A stretch of DNA of 24,563 nt from DATKMG01 sp041476565 (GTDB lineage Bacteria > Acidobacteriota > Terriglobia > Versatilivoradales > Versatilivoraceae): assembly GCA_041476565.1 (NCBI GenBank), contig JBGOTQ010000065.1:1-24563 (forward strand), read 5' to 3'. A program made the position numbers and the translations under genes. Below, piece after piece: positions 23,291 to 24,563 of the stretch; the first letter of the stretch is position 1; each line of letters begins with the position of its first letter. A model generated the notes under the pieces. That model saw only the letters and a list, made by a program, of their open reading frames with translations, had not been told where the DNA came from and made no database searches.

Positions 23291-24563
23291 CTAGTTCCCT
23301 TTCAAGAACAGCAATCTGAATAATTCCTCCACGTGGTAGCCTCCTCCAAAGACCGGCACTCCAAGGCGGAGTTCCAGATCATGCCGAACCCAGTCATCCA
23401 GGAACAGGCCTTGTTCACCAACCATGCACTCGGAGGGGATAATTAGGGAATCCCCATGGAGCTGGTCTTTGACCGCGGAATAAATATCCCCGCCGCTTAA
23501 TAACCCCGCCACGGTGATTCCCTTTCCCAGGAATTGGTTTTCCACTGGGAAACACTTCAAATCCAGCCCAAACCGAAGGTTGATCTTGTTGACGCATTTG
23601 TGAAGGATCGGGTGGAACACCCGCCCGGTCACAACCGTGGCTCGCCGCCTCCGAGGGTTCGGCTTCCATCGTTTTCGAAGCGCCACGGCAAATTCGCCTA
23701 GGAAATTGCGCACCATCCCGACGCCGTTTTCTACAAGCGGGAAATCGCCATAGTGGGAACGGGGCGGTATGGGATGCCCGGCCAAGATGTAAAACTCGTC
23801 CCCCAAGAAGCAGAAGGGGGTCTCATGCTCCATCCGGTTGCATTCCTGGATCGGGCCCACGTGTTCAATGGTATTACGGGCATATTCAGCGTCGACAGGT
23901 TTCAACGAGGGGAGGCCCTTTCGGTGGTCGGTCAGCCCCAAAGGAACAATCGAGACGCTCATTACGTTGGGATAGAATTGAATCAGGTCGTTCAATGTGC
24001 GCTCAAGGTGGGCTCCATCGTTGACGCCGGGTATCAATACGACCTGGGTGTGGAGTTTAATGCCGCCTTCAATCAACCGCCCCATATTTCCCAAGAGATC
24101 ATCCGGTTTTCTATTCTGTAACAAATATCTCCTGAGCTCGGGATCCGTGGAGTGTACCGACACGTAAAGGGGAGACAACCGCTGCTCGAAAATTCTCTGG
24201 AAGTCCCGCTCTGACAGGTTTGTCAATGTCAGGTAATGTCCGTATAGGAAGGAGAGCCGGAAGTCTTCATCCTTGACACGAAGACTCCGCCGGATATGCT
24301 TCCCCCGTGGAAGCTGATGGACGAAGCAAAAGATGCAGTTGTTCGTGCAAACGCGTGTCTGGATCCCTTCCAGCTCAAGCCCCAAGCTCTCTTCAGGAGT
24401 TTTCTCGATTTCGATATCCCAGAGTTCGCCGGAGGCTTTGACCACTCGCAGCACGACTTCGGTTTCAAACCGGCTGAGGTGGAAGTTGTAATCGAGGACA
24501 TCTTCGATGGCCTGACCGCCGACAGCCAGGACGCGGTCCCCGGCTTTGATCCCTACTTCCTGG
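23291..24563 (-). CDS. PDZ/radical SAM/DUF512 protein, N-terminus cut by the right edge
   Basis: At least 423 residues; the frame is open to the right edge. The visible N-terminal part is a PDZ domain (EVGIKAGDRVLAVGGQ, then DVLDYNFHLSRFETEVVLRVV). Next comes a radical SAM core with CTNNCIFCF (C-x3-C-x2-C) for the 4Fe-4S cluster. The DUF512 C-terminal domain follows (ALRKRW, VVTGRVFHPIL, then VENQFLGKGITVAGLLSGGDI and IPSECM). This three-part design is the TIGR03279-type radical SAM family, conserved in many anaerobes, cyanobacteria and acidobacteria, whose reaction is unknown to me. A start at 24454 would cut through the PDZ domain, so the gene is partial. It is convergent with the transposase. 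Confidence 0.9.
   Translation of the reverse strand, partial: QEVGIKAGDRVLAVGGQAIEDVLDYNFHLSRFETEVVLRVVKASGELWDIEIEKTPEESLGLELEGIQTRVCTNNCIFCFVHQLPRGKHIRRSLRVKDEDFRLSFLYGHYLTLTNLSERDFQRIFEQRLSPLYVSVHSTDPELRRYLLQNRKPDDLLGNMGRLIEGGIKLHTQVVLIPGVNDGAHLERTLNDLIQFYPNVMSVSIVPLGLTDHRKGLPSLKPVDAEYARNTIEHVGPIQECNRMEHETPFCFLGDEFYILAGHPIPPRSHYGDFPLVENGVGMVRNFLGEFAVALRKRWKPNPRRRRATVVTGRVFHPILHKCVNKINLRFGLDLKCFPVENQFLGKGITVAGLLSGGDIYSAVKDQLHGDSLIIPSECMVGEQGLFLDDWVRHDLELRLGVPVFGGGYHVEELFRLLFLKGN

Overview
The window reads as chromosomal DNA of a Gram-negative bacterium with periplasmic c-type cytochromes. The combination of a delta/acidobacterial-style Ccm system, an NFACT-type RqcH, a Cld-family protein and cytochrome C554-like genes suggests Acidobacteriota or a neighbouring lineage. 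That placement is inference from gene content only. Coding density is high, no gap between genes exceeds about 300 bases, and I saw no tRNA, rRNA or CRISPR.

Layout. Positions 1-3964 are a leftward housekeeping block: the start of pgsA (cut by the left edge), a UDP-GlcNAc/ManNAc-type nucleotide-sugar dehydrogenase with its own promoter candidate, and a maf-rqcH pair that overlaps by 8 bases. A divergent gap leads into a rightward block (4087-12714): a tetraheme cytochrome fused to an N-terminal UshA-like domain and interrupted by one in-frame TGA, then dciA (DUF721), gatC and gatA, an NtrB-like membrane histidine kinase with its NtrC-like sigma-54 activator, and a secreted TPR protein. Positions 12747-21173 are a long leftward cytochrome c maturation cluster, transcribed ccmE, ccmF, ccmH, ccmI-like, an unknown membrane protein, ccmA, ccmB, ccmC, ccmD, followed by a cupredoxin-like lipoprotein and a chlorite-dismutase-family heme protein. 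The right end holds a lipoprotein gene, a REP-associated (Y1/HUH) transposase bounded by 19-base inverted repeats, and a PDZ/radical-SAM/DUF512 protein cut by the right edge.

Most notable is the gene at 4087-5499. The frame is open for 470 codons except for a single TGA at codon 68, which stands where I recall a conserved cysteine in this family (EPCG-C followed by GGLxRR). Just downstream lies a hairpin whose apical loop GGUCU occupies the same positions relative to the UGA as the SelB-binding loop of E. coli fdhF. I read it as a strong candidate selenocysteine-containing multiheme cytochrome with a C-x-U pair. The other genes use TGA as a normal stop.

How the parts fit: the tetraheme protein needs a heme attachment system, and the Ccm cluster about 8 kb away would supply it. 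That system has a Cys-type CcmE (CxxxY in place of the usual His motif) yet keeps a CcmH, has no CcmG in the window, and carries an unrecognised membrane-anchored protein coupled to ccmA.
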